Positions 30,032 through 38,309 of a DNA stretch of 40,694 nt are shown here, piece by piece (position 1 is the stretch's first letter; each line of letters starts with the position of its first letter). The stretch is from assembly GCA_044377735.1 (NCBI GenBank), contig JBILYK010000023.1:1-40694 (forward strand), in the 5' to 3' direction. Origin of the DNA: Tabrizicola_A sp044377735. GTDB taxonomy: Bacteria > Pseudomonadota > Alphaproteobacteria > Rhodobacterales > Rhodobacteraceae. The notes below the pieces were generated by a model. The model did no database searches and was not told where the DNA came from. It saw only the letters and a list, made by a program, of their open reading frames with translations. Made by a program: the position numbers and the translations under genes.

Positions 30032-30894
30032 CAAATCAAACCGTCACCGCCGCCGAGATCGCGGCAGCCCGCGCGGCACATCCCTTGGCTTTCCGCGCAC
30101 CTCTGCCAATAAGGCTACGCCGCGCCGCGCTTTGGACAGGCTTTGCGCTTTTGTTCTGCTGGTGCCTTTACGACTTCAACTTTTCGCCCGCCCGCATCTG
30201 GGAAGGGCTGGGACGTCTTGGCCGCGTGCTGTCCTTTATGTTCCCGCCCCATATCTGGACAACATGGCAAGAGTTCGCGGACATTGGCAAAGGCTTGATG
30301 GAGACCTTGTCGATGGCCTTCCTTGGCACGCTTTTGGGGGCGGTGTTCGCGTTTCCGCTGTCGTTCCTCGGGGCCAAGAACATCAACCGCCTGCCGATCC
30401 TGCGGTTCACCGTGCGGCGCGGGTTCGATATCATCCGCGCGTTCGAAACGCTGATCCTTGCGCTGATCTTCATCAGGGCGTTTGGCCTTGGGCCACTGGC
30501 CGGCGTGCTGGCCATCGCGATCGGTGAAATCGGCGTGCTGGCAAAGCTTTATGCCGAGGCAATCGAAAACACCTCGAACAAATCGGTGGATGGTGTGGTG
30601 GCCGCTGGTGGCAGCCGCACGCAATCTATCCGGTTTGCGGTCTTGCCGCAGGTGATGCCGGTCTTGTTGTCGATTACTCTGTACAACTTCGAATCCAACG
30701 TACGGTCAGGTACCATTCTGGGCATTGTTGGGGCGGGCGGTATCGGGTTCTTGCTGGCTGACCGCATCACTGCCTATCGCTGGGATGAGGCATGGTCGAT
30801 CATCTTCCTGATCATCGCCATGGTCTATCTGATCGACTGGCTGTCGGGTCTGGTTCGCGCAAGATTCATTGGAACCTGGGAGGGAACACGCTGA
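30028..30894 (+). CDS. phnE: Phosphonate ABC permease PhnE, second subunit (system 2)
   Basis: 288 residues. Begins TNQTVTAAEIAAARAAHPLA with a cytosolic lead, then ALWTGFALLFCWCLYDFNFS, FADIGKGLMETLSMAFLGTL, LILALIFIRAFGLGPLAGVL and a final AWSIIFLIIAMVYLIDWLSG. EAA loop DGVVAAGGSRTQSIRFAVLP and RSGTILGIVGAGGIGFLLAD. Together with the preceding subunit it forms a heterodimeric channel. Its stop shares one base with the start of the transglutaminase-like gene (TGATG). Confidence 0.92.
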   Translation: MTNQTVTAAEIAAARAAHPLAFRAPLPIRLRRAALWTGFALLFCWCLYDFNFSPARIWEGLGRLGRVLSFMFPPHIWTTWQEFADIGKGLMETLSMAFLGTLLGAVFAFPLSFLGAKNINRLPILRFTVRRGFDIIRAFETLILALIFIRAFGLGPLAGVLAIAIGEIGVLAKLYAEAIENTSNKSVDGVVAAGGSRTQSIRFAVLPQVMPVLLSITLYNFESNVRSGTILGIVGAGGIGFLLADRITAYRWDEAWSIIFLIIAMVYLIDWLSGLVRARFIGTWEGTR

Positions 30895-31712
30895 TGCCCC
30901 TTGCCGTTGAAATCACTGTTCCCGGCACCGAAGGCGCGGCATTTGCCCCGGCAGGCGTCTCGTCGCCACAAGCCGAATGTCTGGGCTGTACGGTCACGGG
31001 TGGCGCCTTGCGCCGTCTGAGGGAGCCGACCTCGGGGCAAGAGATCCTGCTGGTCGACCCCGATGCCGATGAGGTCACCTTTCGGTACACATTTGCAGAT
31101 CATCCCGGCCGCTACCCTGAGGCGATCTTTCACCCCGCGCCGTCGCGCTATACCCGCGCCGCTGCGGCGCTGGTAGACGAGGCTCGCCAGATTGCAGGAA
31201 CCGGTGACGATCTGACCCGCGCGACCCGCATCGCCCGCCATGTGGCGGAACGGTTCGATTATGGCCACCCCGAGCAGAAATTCACCGACGGCTTCGACCA
31301 TGTTCCGCATCTTGCCTGCGGGCTGACCGAAGGCTCTTGCGTCGATATCCACACCTATTTTCTCGCCTCGCTGCGCGCTGCAGGGATTGAGGCGGGCTAT
31401 GTGGTCGGCTATTTTTTTCCAGAGGTGGGCGATTGCACCAGTGGCCATTGCTGGGCCGTTACCCGCACGGCTGGGCAGACGCAGGAATGGGATATCTCGC
31501 ATTTCCTGCAAATCGGGCGGCGCGATGCCGGGCCAGCGCTGAACCCCAAGGGCGGCTACCGGGTGCCGGTTGGCCATTCATCCGCGCTTTCCCAGCCCGA
31601 GATTGGTTTTGCCGACATTAAACTGCTGGTCGAGCCCATGGTGATGAAGGGCGGCGAGCCTGTTCGGTTCGAAACAAAACAGATCCGCCTTCTCATGCCC
31701 GCAACTACCTGA
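30894..31712 (+). CDS. Transglutaminase-like cysteine protease-family protein
   Basis: 272 residues from the ATG at 30894, coupled to phnE and preceded by GGGAGGG. An N-terminal beta domain (residues 1-85, CLGCTVTGGALRRLREPTSG) precedes the transglutaminase core with the triad Cys in CGLTEGSCVDIHTYFLASLR, His in DCTSGHCWAVTRT and Asp in QEWDISHFLQIGRR. The fold cleaves or forms amide bonds. No signal peptide, so it is cytoplasmic. Its place inside a phosphonate uptake operon is unusual; release of an amide- or peptide-linked phosphonate is a possible role (inference). Confidence 0.8.
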   Translation: MPLAVEITVPGTEGAAFAPAGVSSPQAECLGCTVTGGALRRLREPTSGQEILLVDPDADEVTFRYTFADHPGRYPEAIFHPAPSRYTRAAAALVDEARQIAGTGDDLTRATRIARHVAERFDYGHPEQKFTDGFDHVPHLACGLTEGSCVDIHTYFLASLRAAGIEAGYVVGYFFPEVGDCTSGHCWAVTRTAGQTQEWDISHFLQIGRRDAGPALNPKGGYRVPVGHSSALSQPEIGFADIKLLVEPMVMKGGEPVRFETKQIRLLMPATT

Positions 31713-31725
31713 CACGGAACCTCAA

Positions 31726-32334
31726 ATGAAGATGCTGACCGAAGCGCCAAACGTCCACGAAACCGCTACACTGGTTGATTGTACGCTAGGAAAATGCACC
31801 GAAGTCATGGCGCAGGTCACGATGCGCGAGGTCACGTTCGGAGACTATTCCTATATCGTCAAAGGTGGCAACGTGGTCTGGTCCACCATCGGCAAGTTCT
31901 GTTCCATCGCCGAAGGTGCACGGATCAATCCGGGCAACCATGCCACTTGGCGCGCAAGCCAGCACCACTTCACTTACCGAGCTGCGCAGTTCGGCCTGGG
32001 CGAAGATGACGAGGCTTTCTTCCAATGGCGCCGCGATCATTGGGTCACCATCGGCCATGATGTCTGGATCGGCCACGGCGTCACCCTTTTGCCGGGCGTC
32101 ACAGTTGGCACCGGTGCCGTGGTGGGGGCAGGGGCGGTGGTGTCCAAGGACGTGGCACCTTATGAGATTGTCGGCGGTGTGCCCGCGCGCCATCTGAAAT
32201 GGCGGTTCACCCCGCCGCAGGCCGAGGCGCTGCAAGAGATTGCCTGGTGGGATTGGGATCACGGGGCGTTGAAGGCCGCCCTTCCCGATATCCGGGCGCT
32301 GGACATTGACGCCTTCATCGAAAAGTATCGCTGA
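31726..32334 (+). CDS. Hexapeptide-repeat transferase of phosphonate loci (DapH/PhnO-like role)
   Basis: 202 residues. Left-handed beta-helix repeats appear as TLVDCTLGKCTEVMAQVTM and VVWSTIGKFCSIAEGARINP, then the acceptor loop GNHATWRASQHHFTYRA and VTIGHDVWIGHGVTLLPGVT, VGTGAVVGAGAVVSKDVAPY and EIVGGVPARHLKWRF. Close in type to the hexapeptide acyltransferases regularly found in phn operons (TIGR03308-like), which are thought to acetylate aminoalkylphosphonates. Trimeric by family. Follows the transglutaminase-like gene by 13 bases. Confidence 0.85.
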   Translation: MKMLTEAPNVHETATLVDCTLGKCTEVMAQVTMREVTFGDYSYIVKGGNVVWSTIGKFCSIAEGARINPGNHATWRASQHHFTYRAAQFGLGEDDEAFFQWRRDHWVTIGHDVWIGHGVTLLPGVTVGTGAVVGAGAVVSKDVAPYEIVGGVPARHLKWRFTPPQAEALQEIAWWDWDHGALKAALPDIRALDIDAFIEKYR

Positions 32335-32375
32335 ACCCTGCGGCCCTTGCCCGCGATTTGCCCGGACCTTCTGAC

Positions 32376-33416
32376 ATGGAAACCCTGCCGCGAATTGCCT
32401 TGGCCCTTCTTGTCGGGACGATCGGCGGTGCGGTGTTCTACCTTCTGAACCTGCCGCTGCCCTGGATGCTGGGCGCGCTTTTCGCAACGATGACAGCCTC
32501 GCTGGCCAATGCACCCATCCTTGGCCCGGCCCGGTTGCGACCGGCGGTCGTTGCAGTGATCGGCGTGCTCCTCGGCTCGCGCTTCACGCCCGAAATCATC
32601 GCCGGGGCCAGTGCCTGGACCGGCACTGTCGCAATCCTGATGGTCTATGTCATCGCCGTGGCCCTAGTCGTTGTTCCCTTCTACCGCTTTGCTGGCCGGT
32701 TCGACTGGGTCACCGCCTATTTTGCCGGAATGCCCGGCGGGCTGTCCGAGATGATCGAGATCGGCGAGGCGAGCGGGGCCAAACCCGCGCCGATCATCCT
32801 AGCCCACAGCCTGCGCATCGTTGTGACCATCGCGCTGATCGCCTTCTGGTTCCGGGTCGTCGAAGGCCATGCGGTCGGCGCGTCGATGGGTGCAGCCGAG
32901 GCCCCGCTAACTTGGCTGGATGCATTGCTTCTCCTTGCCTCGGCCATTGTCGGAAGCTTAATAGGAAAAAAACTGCGGTTCCCCGCGCCGACCTTCCTTG
33001 GCCCGCTTCTGATCTCGGCGGTACTGCACCTTGCCGGGCTTGCCGAAAGCGCCCCGCCGGGCATTCTGGTCAACACCGCGCAAGTTCTTCTAGGCACCGT
33101 CCTTGGGTGCCGGTTTCTTGGCATCAGCGCCCGGACTGTCGTGCCTGCTGCGGCGCTTGCCATCGGCGCCACGGTTCTGACACTGAGCGTCGCATTCGGC
33201 GCAGGGTTGGCGATGGGGCATCTGGCAGGGGTCGCTCCAGAACAGGCGCTTCTGGCACTTGCACCAGGAGGCCTGACCGAAATGGGACTGATCGCGCTTG
33301 CCATCCACGCCGATGTGGCCTTTGTGGCCTTGCATCACGTGGTGCGGATCCTGTTCGTGATCGTGCTGGCACCGGTGGCTTTCCGACTGCTGATGACACG
33401 CCGTTCCGACCCCTAA
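32376..33416 (+). CDS. AbrB-type (AbrB_dup) membrane protein
   Basis: 346 residues from the ATG at 32376 (a TTG at 32358 would add six). About ten membrane helices in two similar halves: LPLPWMLGALFATMTASLAN with RPAVVAVIGVLLGSRFTPEI in the first, FPAPTFLGPLLISAVLHLAG with TAQVLLGTVLGCRFLGISAR in the second. Loops GMPGGLSEMIEIGEASGAKP and LAPGGLTEMGLIALAIHADV are the repeated signature of this family of putative permeases. Unrelated to the AbrB transcription factor. As last gene of the unit it may export a product or import a precursor. Confidence 0.82.
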   Translation: METLPRIALALLVGTIGGAVFYLLNLPLPWMLGALFATMTASLANAPILGPARLRPAVVAVIGVLLGSRFTPEIIAGASAWTGTVAILMVYVIAVALVVVPFYRFAGRFDWVTAYFAGMPGGLSEMIEIGEASGAKPAPIILAHSLRIVVTIALIAFWFRVVEGHAVGASMGAAEAPLTWLDALLLLASAIVGSLIGKKLRFPAPTFLGPLLISAVLHLAGLAESAPPGILVNTAQVLLGTVLGCRFLGISARTVVPAAALAIGATVLTLSVAFGAGLAMGHLAGVAPEQALLALAPGGLTEMGLIALAIHADVAFVALHHVVRILFVIVLAPVAFRLLMTRRSDP

Positions 33417-33437
33417 ATGTCGAGAAATCTTTTCCTG

Positions 33438-33456
33438 CCCCCGGATGTTGCGGGGG
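33438..33456. terminator. Hairpin after the third phn unit, weak terminator
   Basis: CCCCCG-gatgttg-CGGGGG, six G/C pairs with a seven-base loop, 22 bases after the stop of the AbrB-type gene. There is no T run after it, so factor-independent termination is uncertain. Confidence 0.35.
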
Positions 33457-33649
33457 TGGCCTGTTCTGATAGCAATCGAGTTCGGCTTCGCACGCTGGAC
33501 CAGGGACGGTTCTCGTTCGCCGCGCTGAACGCAGGAGAAGTCTTTGTGGACATGATCCTGGCGCGTTGACGCCGACTTGCCCGAAGGCGTCACGTCGCGG
33601 TTTCCACTGACGGAGAATTGACAAGGAACCTTGCGCTTGGAACGGCGAC

Positions 33650-33709
33650 CTGTCGACCGCACAGCTGGCCGCCGCCTGGACCGTGCTGGTCGACTTGCAG
33701 CTGATCTGA
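33650..33709 (+). pseudogene. Remnant of the 72-aa module protein
   Basis: Reads LSTAQLAAAWTVLVDLQLI and a stop, matching the last 19 residues of the protein at 3787-4005 (LPTTQLAAASTLLACLQLI). No start or 5' part remains. It marks the left edge of the second module copy. Confidence 0.6.
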
Positions 33710-33718
33710 GCCAGCACC

Positions 33719-34011
33719 ATGAACACCCGCGCGCGGATCGCGATCAAGACCGACCCCGAAGATTGGGCACATGTGTATGTTCCCTTTGAACGCTAGGCCG
33801 CTCTTGTGCTGCCCGCGCTGGTGCGTTTGAGGGCCATGGACATCCTTGCCGCACGCGAACTCTTACAGGTCACGCCCGAGGCGCTGGATTGCTTGATCCC
33901 TCCCCGCGATCCCCGCGTCCGCAGCGGGAATATGCCCACCTTTACATTTGGATCGGATGCCAGTGGGTTCATGTGGTGCCGCAAGCCGACGGGGGCCGAT
34001 CAGCGCAGGTT
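33719..34011 (+). pseudogene. Broken copy of the 94-aa module protein
   Basis: Homolog of 4016-4300: MNTRARIAIKTDPEDWAHVY at the start, ILAARELLQVTPEALDCLIP in the middle. A TAG at 33794-33796 replaces the glycine-proline turn after VPFER, and near 33945 the match moves to another frame (LYIWIGCQWVHVVPQADG against LYLWKDGAWVDAPASPE). At least one stop and one frameshift, so it is dead. The copy near 4 kb is intact. Confidence 0.7.
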
Positions 34012-34068
34012 GCATAATGGTAAAGCAATGATATTTCTATGATTTACCTACACTATCTGCCCCACCGA

Positions 34069-34102
34069 AGCGATGCTGATTGTGCGAAAGCGATGCAACT
34101 CA
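34069..34102 (+). promoter_or_regulatory. Shared 34-nt upstream element, copy B
   Basis: Starts AGCGATG and ends ATGCAACTCA, the same length and ends as copies A and C; it stops 18 bases before the next start codon. The upstream stretch (GCAATGATATTTCTATGATT) resembles that before copy A (GCAATGAAATTGCT). Confidence 0.5.
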
Positions 34103-34120
34103 GCGAAAGAAGCCCCTGTC

Positions 34121-34348
34121 ATGACCACCCGACGCGCCACTGACAACTCAAAGGCGCGCGACGCCTTCATGACTGCGGAGTTCCAGATTGACGCGATGCT
34201 GGACCGTCTGAAGGCCCTGAGCGACGACCATTTCGAGACCGACCCCGACGAGATCAACTGGGGTGATGTCGGCACCCTCAACCACTACGCCAGCCTGCTG
34301 CGCCAGATCACCGACGCCGCGTTCAAGGAGGGCGAACATGCCGCTTGA
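34121..34348 (+). CDS. Small module protein (75 aa), copy B
   Basis: MTTRRATDNSKARDAFMTAE, then FQIDAMLDRLKALSDDHFET, DPDEINWGDVGTLNHYASLL and RQITDAAFKEGEHAA. Helical, acidic, no known domain. The ATG at 34121 is used because its homolog at 39224 begins the same way; the ORF could extend to 34073. Copy C is about 80% identical by eye. The last 11 bases overlap the next gene. Its occurrence in two modules with conserved protein sequence suggests a real gene of unknown role. Confidence 0.65.
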   Translation: MTTRRATDNSKARDAFMTAEFQIDAMLDRLKALSDDHFETDPDEINWGDVGTLNHYASLLRQITDAAFKEGEHAA

Positions 34349-34562
34349 TCCCGCCCAGCGCCACCAGATTGAACAGGATGCGATCACCGCCGCATGGGAG
34401 GCCGAACGCCTCGCCGCATGCGACGAGGCCATCTCCCTTTTGCGCGAGGTTGCCGATCTGGAACGCGACGTCGATGGCGACGTGATCCTCTGGGCCGACG
34501 CCAATGGCCACAACGACCTGCTGTCTCGCATCGCCAGCTTCCTTGCCACCCACGACCAATAG
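34338..34562 (+). CDS. Small module protein (74 aa), copy B
   Basis: MPLDPAQRHQIEQDAITAAW, EAERLAACDEAISLLREVAD, LERDVDGDVILWADANGHND and LLSRIASFLATHDQ. Likely a helical bundle; no domain recognised. The start lies inside the end of the preceding 75-aa gene, as it does in copy C (38783-39007), so the two are a coupled pair. Spacing to the DUF3489 start is nine bases. Confidence 0.65.
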   Translation: MPLDPAQRHQIEQDAITAAWEAERLAACDEAISLLREVADLERDVDGDVILWADANGHNDLLSRIASFLATHDQ

Positions 34563-34571
34563 GGGAACGCC

Positions 34572-35032
34572 ATGACAAAACTCAACGAAACGCAGACCAC
34601 CATCCTGACCGCCGGTGCCCAGCGCCCCGACAACATCGCCCTGCCACTGCCGAAGGGTTTGGCCGGTGCGGCGGCAAAGATGGCAGTCACGAAGATGATC
34701 GAGCGCGGCTGGCTGCGGAAGGTCGACGCCAACCTGCGCCGGGGCGAGCCGCTCTGGCGGGAAACCGGCGACGGACACGGCACAACGCTGGTAGTCACCG
34801 CGCGGGCCTGCTGACCATCGGGATCGAGCCGGTGGCGGCGCAGCGCATCGCAGCCGACCACCGGCTCGCGGGCGGCGAGGCCGTTACCAAACAGCCCATC
34901 GTGCGCGCTGGCACCAAACAAGCGATTCTGATCGCGCTGTTGCAAGCGCCTGATGGGGCCACAATGGACCCGATCATGGCCGCGACCGGTTGGCAGTCGC
35001 ATTATGCCGACGTCCGGATTATGCCGATGTAG
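34572..35032 (+). pseudogene. DUF3489 gene, frameshifted and cut by the RIT element
   Basis: Begins MTKLNETQTTILTAGAQRPD and follows the full copy at 5246 up to HGTTLVVT, then a single missing base near 34800 changes frame (the homolog continues TEAGLLAIG). In the new frame the match resumes: LLTIGIEPVAAQRIA, AGTKQAILIALLQAPDGATM and AATGWQSH, where the RIT terminal repeat begins and supplies the tail YADVRIMPM and a stop. The C-terminal half is absent. Doubly inactivated. Confidence 0.8.
35000..35032 (+). repeat. RIT left terminal inverted repeat
   Basis: Starts CATTATGCCGACGTCCGG and ends ATTATGCCGATGTAG. Contains the 11-base core at 35001-35011 and 35018-35028; a third, inverted core is at 35074-35084. 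The pattern is mirrored at the right end. These cores are probably the recombinase binding sites. Confidence 0.88.
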
Positions 35033-35140
35033 TTGCGTAAGGTATTGAATACCTTCAAATCTGTTGCGTCGTAATCGGCATAATCCTCGGGGTTTTGGGC
35101 TGGTAGCGTCTTCTCGTTCAGATTGAAACGAGGAGATATC

Positions 35141-36355
35141 ATGGTGATCGATCAGAAGAAGAGACGAGGCAAGAACCCGGTCACGGACCTTTCCAAAGGG
35201 TTCGAGGAGGAGTTGCGGCGGCGGGGATACAGGCCGGGTACGATCTGGAAGCAGCGCAAGCTGCTCAACGACCTGATCGGCTGGTTACAGGGCCAAGAGC
35301 TCGCGATGGGCGATTTGTGCGTGGCGCAGGTTGATCGGTTCATGGCTGACCGCCGTGCCGCTGGCGTGCGCAGGCTGAAGACGCGCAAGGCGCTTGGCCC
35401 CATTCTCGACCATTTGCGCGGCCTGGGGCTGGTTCCAGTGGCCGAAGCCCCGGTGCTGGACGGTCCTGTTGCGGAGGTCCTGAACCGTTACCAGCAGTTT
35501 CTGACCGCGGAACGTGGGCTGGTCCCGATGACGGCCTTTCGATACTGCGATTGCCTGCGCCCGTTTCTGGACCGCAGGCTGTCAGGCGATGGTCTTGACC
35601 TCGGGAGCCTGACCGCAGGCGATGTCACCTCCTTCGTGGTCAAGTTTTGCCCGTGTCTGAATGTCGGGGTGGCGAAGCTGACGATTACGGCGCTGCGGTC
35701 GTTCCTTGGCTTTCTGCATGTGCAGGGCGTGACGGAACGCGCGCTCGTCTCGGCTGTGCCAACCGTCCTGCGCCGCCGACTGGCGGGGTTGCCCAAAGGG
35801 CTTGAACCCGGTCAGGTTCGGCGTCTGCTTGCGGCCTGCGATGCCAGCACGGTTGTTGGCGGCCGTGATCTGGCCATCCTGACCCTGCTGATCCGCCTCG
35901 GCTTGCGGCGCGACGAGGTGGCGAGGCTCGAACTCGATGACATCGACTGGCGCGCGGGCACGATCCGCGTGCGCGGCAAGGGCAATTGTAATGAGCAGCT
36001 TCCTCTTCCGCCGGATGTTGGCCGCCGACTGGCAGAATATCTGCGCCACGCCCGGCCTGCGGACGCCTTGGGCCGGACCGTATTCGTCCGGCATTTTGCG
36101 CCCCATCATGCCCTTGGGGCTTCCCGTGTAAGCGGCATCGTGGCGGATGCAGCCAAACGCGCGGATCTGGGGCGCGTCCACGCCCATCGCCTGCGTCATA
36201 CGGCGGCAACGGAGTTGTTGCGGGCCGGTGCTTCTTTGCCGGAAATCGGTCAAATCTTGCGTCACCGCCGCACCGAGACCACGGCGATCTATGCCAAGGT
36301 CGACAAAGGCACCCTGCGCCTGATCGCGCGACCCTGGCCGGAGGGCGTGCTATGA
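35141..36355 (+). CDS. RIT tyrosine recombinase A
   Basis: 404 residues from the ATG at 35141 (GAGGAG seven bases before). N-terminal SAM-like core-binding part (FEEELRRRGYRPGTIWKQRK, TAERGLVPMTAFRYCDCLRP) and a catalytic domain with Arg in IRLGLRRDEVARLELDDIDW, Lys in VRGKGNCNEQLPLP, HxxR in VHAHRLRHTAATELLRAG, and Tyr in ETTAIYAKVDKGTLRLI. All catalytic residues are kept. Longest of the trio. Its stop overlaps the second gene's start (ATGA). Confidence 0.9.
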   Translation: MVIDQKKRRGKNPVTDLSKGFEEELRRRGYRPGTIWKQRKLLNDLIGWLQGQELAMGDLCVAQVDRFMADRRAAGVRRLKTRKALGPILDHLRGLGLVPVAEAPVLDGPVAEVLNRYQQFLTAERGLVPMTAFRYCDCLRPFLDRRLSGDGLDLGSLTAGDVTSFVVKFCPCLNVGVAKLTITALRSFLGFLHVQGVTERALVSAVPTVLRRRLAGLPKGLEPGQVRRLLAACDASTVVGGRDLAILTLLIRLGLRRDEVARLELDDIDWRAGTIRVRGKGNCNEQLPLPPDVGRRLAEYLRHARPADALGRTVFVRHFAPHHALGASRVSGIVADAAKRADLGRVHAHRLRHTAATELLRAGASLPEIGQILRHRRTETTAIYAKVDKGTLRLIARPWPEGVL

Positions 36356-37272
36356 GCACTCTACGTCAGGCTCTTGCTGATTATCTGACCATGCGGCGCG
36401 CCCTCGGCTACAAGATGGACAAGGCCGAGCGGCTTCTTGGCCAGTTTGCAGCCTTCGCCGAGGATCGCGGCGAGACTCATGTCCGGACCGAGACGGCGCT
36501 GGCCTGGGCGACCCTGCCCGCGGATGCCGCCGCGATCTGGACATCAAGACGGCTGGCCGAGGTTCGCCTCTTCGCCCGGCACCTGCGCACGCTCGACCAA
36601 AGGACCGAGGTTCCGTCCGCCGATCTTCTGCCCGCAAAGACGCGCCGTGCAACGCCCTATCTCTATACGCCGCAGGAGATTGCGGCACTGATGCAGGCCA
36701 CTGCGATCCTGCGCGGACCGCATGTGCAGGCGACCTACCGGACCTTGATCGGCCTTCTGGCGGCGACCGGCATGCGGATCGGCGAGGCAATCGCCCTCGA
36801 CCGCGACGATTTTGACGCGGCCAGCGGCATCCTGACGATCAGGCATGGCAAGTTCGACAAGGCCCGCGCCTTGCCGCTGCACCCGACGACCGTCGCGGCG
36901 CTCGACGCCTATCTGCGCCTCGATGGCCGACCCCGTCCAGAGGGTGCGCAGGTCCTGCTGATCAACTCGCGCGGCAAACGGCTGGGCTATGGAACCGTGC
37001 ACTGGGTCTTCCACAAGCTTCTGCATCACTGCGCCATCGTTCCGCGTTCCGCGGCATGCCGACCCCGGATCCACGATCTGCGGCACAGCTTCGCCGTCAG
37101 CACCATCGCAGACGACTACCGGGCGGGCGACCCCGGCTCCCGCCTCGCGATCCTGTCCACCTATCTCGGCCATGCCGATCCCGGCGATACCTACTGGTAC
37201 CTATCGGCAGCGCCGGAACTACTGGGCCTGGCAGGTGAAAGGCTCGAGCGCCACCTGGCGGGTGACGCATGA
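36352..37272 (+). CDS. RIT tyrosine recombinase B
   Basis: 306 residues. N-terminal part LRQALADYLTMRRALGYKMD; catalytic domain with Arg in LLAATGMRIGEAIALDRDDF, Lys in IRHGKFDKARALPLHP, HxxR in PRIHDLRHSFAVSTIADDYR, the LSTYLGHADPGDTYWYLSAA segment with the nucleophile Tyr. The middle enzyme of the trio, joined by four-base overlaps on both sides. Looks active. Confidence 0.9.
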   Translation: MSTLRQALADYLTMRRALGYKMDKAERLLGQFAAFAEDRGETHVRTETALAWATLPADAAAIWTSRRLAEVRLFARHLRTLDQRTEVPSADLLPAKTRRATPYLYTPQEIAALMQATAILRGPHVQATYRTLIGLLAATGMRIGEAIALDRDDFDAASGILTIRHGKFDKARALPLHPTTVAALDAYLRLDGRPRPEGAQVLLINSRGKRLGYGTVHWVFHKLLHHCAIVPRSAACRPRIHDLRHSFAVSTIADDYRAGDPGSRLAILSTYLGHADPGDTYWYLSAAPELLGLAGERLERHLAGDA

Positions 37273-38258
37273 GTGCGCTGGCCACCACCCTGCAGGCGTT
37301 CTTCACCGATCGCCTCGTCCGCCAGCGCCAGGTCAGCCCGAACACGGTTCAGGCCTATCGCGACACGTTGCGGCTGCTCCTGGTCTTCGCGTCGGAGCGG
37401 CACGGCAAGGCGCCGGGCAAGCTCGACATTGACGACCTCGATGCGCCGCTCATCGGTGCCTTCCTCGACCATCTGGAGCGCGAGCGACAGAACGGCGTAC
37501 GCACCCGCAATGCCCGACTGGCCGCGATCCGGTCCCTGTTCCGCTATGCCGCCCTGCGCCATCCTGAACATGCCGCCACCATCGAACGGGTTCTGGCGAT
37601 CCCGCCGAAGCGTTTTGATCGGCGGCTGGTGACTTGGCTGACGGAACCGGAATTGGGGGCGCTTCTCGCGGCCCCTGATCGAATGACGTGGACCGGGCGG
37701 CGCGACGTGGCGCTGTTCGCCCTTGCAGTGCAGACGGGGCTTCGCGCCTCCGAACTGATCGGTCTGTGCTGCCGCGATCTCCATCTCGGCGCTGGCGCGC
37801 ATGTGAGTTGCCACGGCAAGGGGCGAAAGCAGCGGATCACGCCACTGACCTCGGGCACCATCGCCCATCTGCGGGTCTGGCTGGCTGAGCGCGCCGGTCA
37901 GCCAGCGGCCCCACTGTTCCCCACGCAGACCGGCCGCGCCCTCAGCCGTGATGCCCTTGAACACAGGCTGGCCAAATACGTCCGGAAAGCTGCAGACGCC
38001 TGTCCGTCGCTGGCGCAAAAGTCCGTGACCATGCATGTCCTGCGCCATTCCGCCGCGATGCGACTGCTGCAGGCCGGCATCGATACATCCGTGATCGCGC
38101 TCTGGCTCGGCCACGAACAGATCGAAACAACCCAAATCTACCTGCACGCGGATCTGCAGATCAAGGAGCGCGCCTTGGCAAGAACAGCCCCGATCACGAC
38201 CAAACCCGGCCGCTTCCGACCGAACGACAAACTCCTCGCCTTCCTAGAAGCCCTCTGA
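37269..38258 (+). CDS. RIT tyrosine recombinase C
   Basis: 329 residues. SAM-like N-terminus (FFTDRLVRQRQVSPNTVQAY, RDTLRLLLVFASERHG), catalytic Arg in AVQTGLRASELIGLCCRDLH, Lys in CHGKGRKQRITPL, HxxR in TMHVLRHSAAMRLLQAGIDT, and IALWLGHEQIETTQIYLHAD with the nucleophile Tyr. All active-site residues present. Ends inside the right end of the element; the inverted 11-base core starts at its stop codon. Confidence 0.9.
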   Translation: MSALATTLQAFFTDRLVRQRQVSPNTVQAYRDTLRLLLVFASERHGKAPGKLDIDDLDAPLIGAFLDHLERERQNGVRTRNARLAAIRSLFRYAALRHPEHAATIERVLAIPPKRFDRRLVTWLTEPELGALLAAPDRMTWTGRRDVALFALAVQTGLRASELIGLCCRDLHLGAGAHVSCHGKGRKQRITPLTSGTIAHLRVWLAERAGQPAAPLFPTQTGRALSRDALEHRLAKYVRKAADACPSLAQKSVTMHVLRHSAAMRLLQAGIDTSVIALWLGHEQIETTQIYLHADLQIKERALARTAPITTKPGRFRPNDKLLAFLEAL

Positions 38259-38309
38259 TTATGCCGCCCCCTTCACAGCGAGCACCGCCAGAAACAATGG
38301 CTTGCAGCC

